DNA of 5,004 nt from Pseudomonadota bacterium (lineage in GTDB: Bacteria > Pseudomonadota > Gammaproteobacteria > Xanthomonadales > Xanthomonadaceae): NCBI GenBank assembly GCA_019348095.1, contig JAHWKC010000198.1, positions 1 through 5,004 of the forward strand. The letters run 5' to 3'. Made by a program: the position numbers and the translations under genes. This document shows positions 4,996 through 5,004 of this stretch, one piece after another (positions within the stretch are counted from its first letter, which is position 1; the number at the start of each line of letters is the position of its first letter). The notes beneath the pieces are model-generated. The model worked only from the letters and a program-made list of their open reading frames with translations, had not been told where the DNA came from and searched no databases.

Positions 4996-5004
4996 CCCAG
5001 ATCG

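Overview
The window looks like chromosomal DNA from a high-GC gammaproteobacterium, most likely of the Xanthomonadaceae (Lysobacter, Luteimonas or Stenotrophomonas relatives). Three things suggest this: high GC with strong GC bias at third codon positions; the divergent tsaD/rpsU arrangement that precedes the rpsU-dnaG-rpoD operon in gammaproteobacteria; and extragenic palindromes starting GTAGGAGCGG, a style common in Xanthomonadaceae and pseudomonads. The genus is an inference.

Layout, left to right. A minus-strand six-helix membrane protein of the DUF6159 type occupies 20-850. Positions 851-1095 hold no gene but carry a short perfect hairpin and a REPIN, a pair of inverted REP palindromes (972-1040). 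The minus-strand cluster folB (2888-3247), a YbdG-type MscS channel gene (1590-2885) and folK (1096-1593) follows. A second REPIN (3265-3356) almost fills the gap between folB and tsaD. tsaD (3353-4396, minus) is next. A 247-base divergent region (4397-4643) then contains a 156-base imperfect palindrome, the rpsU promoter and a leader hairpin. rpsU (4644-4859, plus) and an intrinsic terminator or attenuator (4921-4952) end the window, just before where dnaG is expected.

How the genes relate. FolB and FolK act one after the other in folate synthesis: FolB makes 6-hydroxymethyl-7,8-dihydropterin and FolK pyrophosphorylates it. The channel gene sits between them with a 2-base gap on one side and a 4-base ATGA overlap on the other, so the three are probably one translationally coupled unit. 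TsaD (tRNA t6A modification) and ribosomal protein bS21 both serve translation and are divergently transcribed.

The genes themselves are ordinary housekeeping genes, and I see no new defence, mobile or biosynthetic system. The unusual content is the repeat DNA pressed against tsaD at both ends. Its stop codon is the TAG of a REP GTAG motif, and its start codon lies 4 bases from a long palindrome whose outer arms are triple heptamer repeats in inverted orientation. The palindrome's inner arms pair much better as minus-strand (tsaD leader) RNA than as plus-strand RNA.
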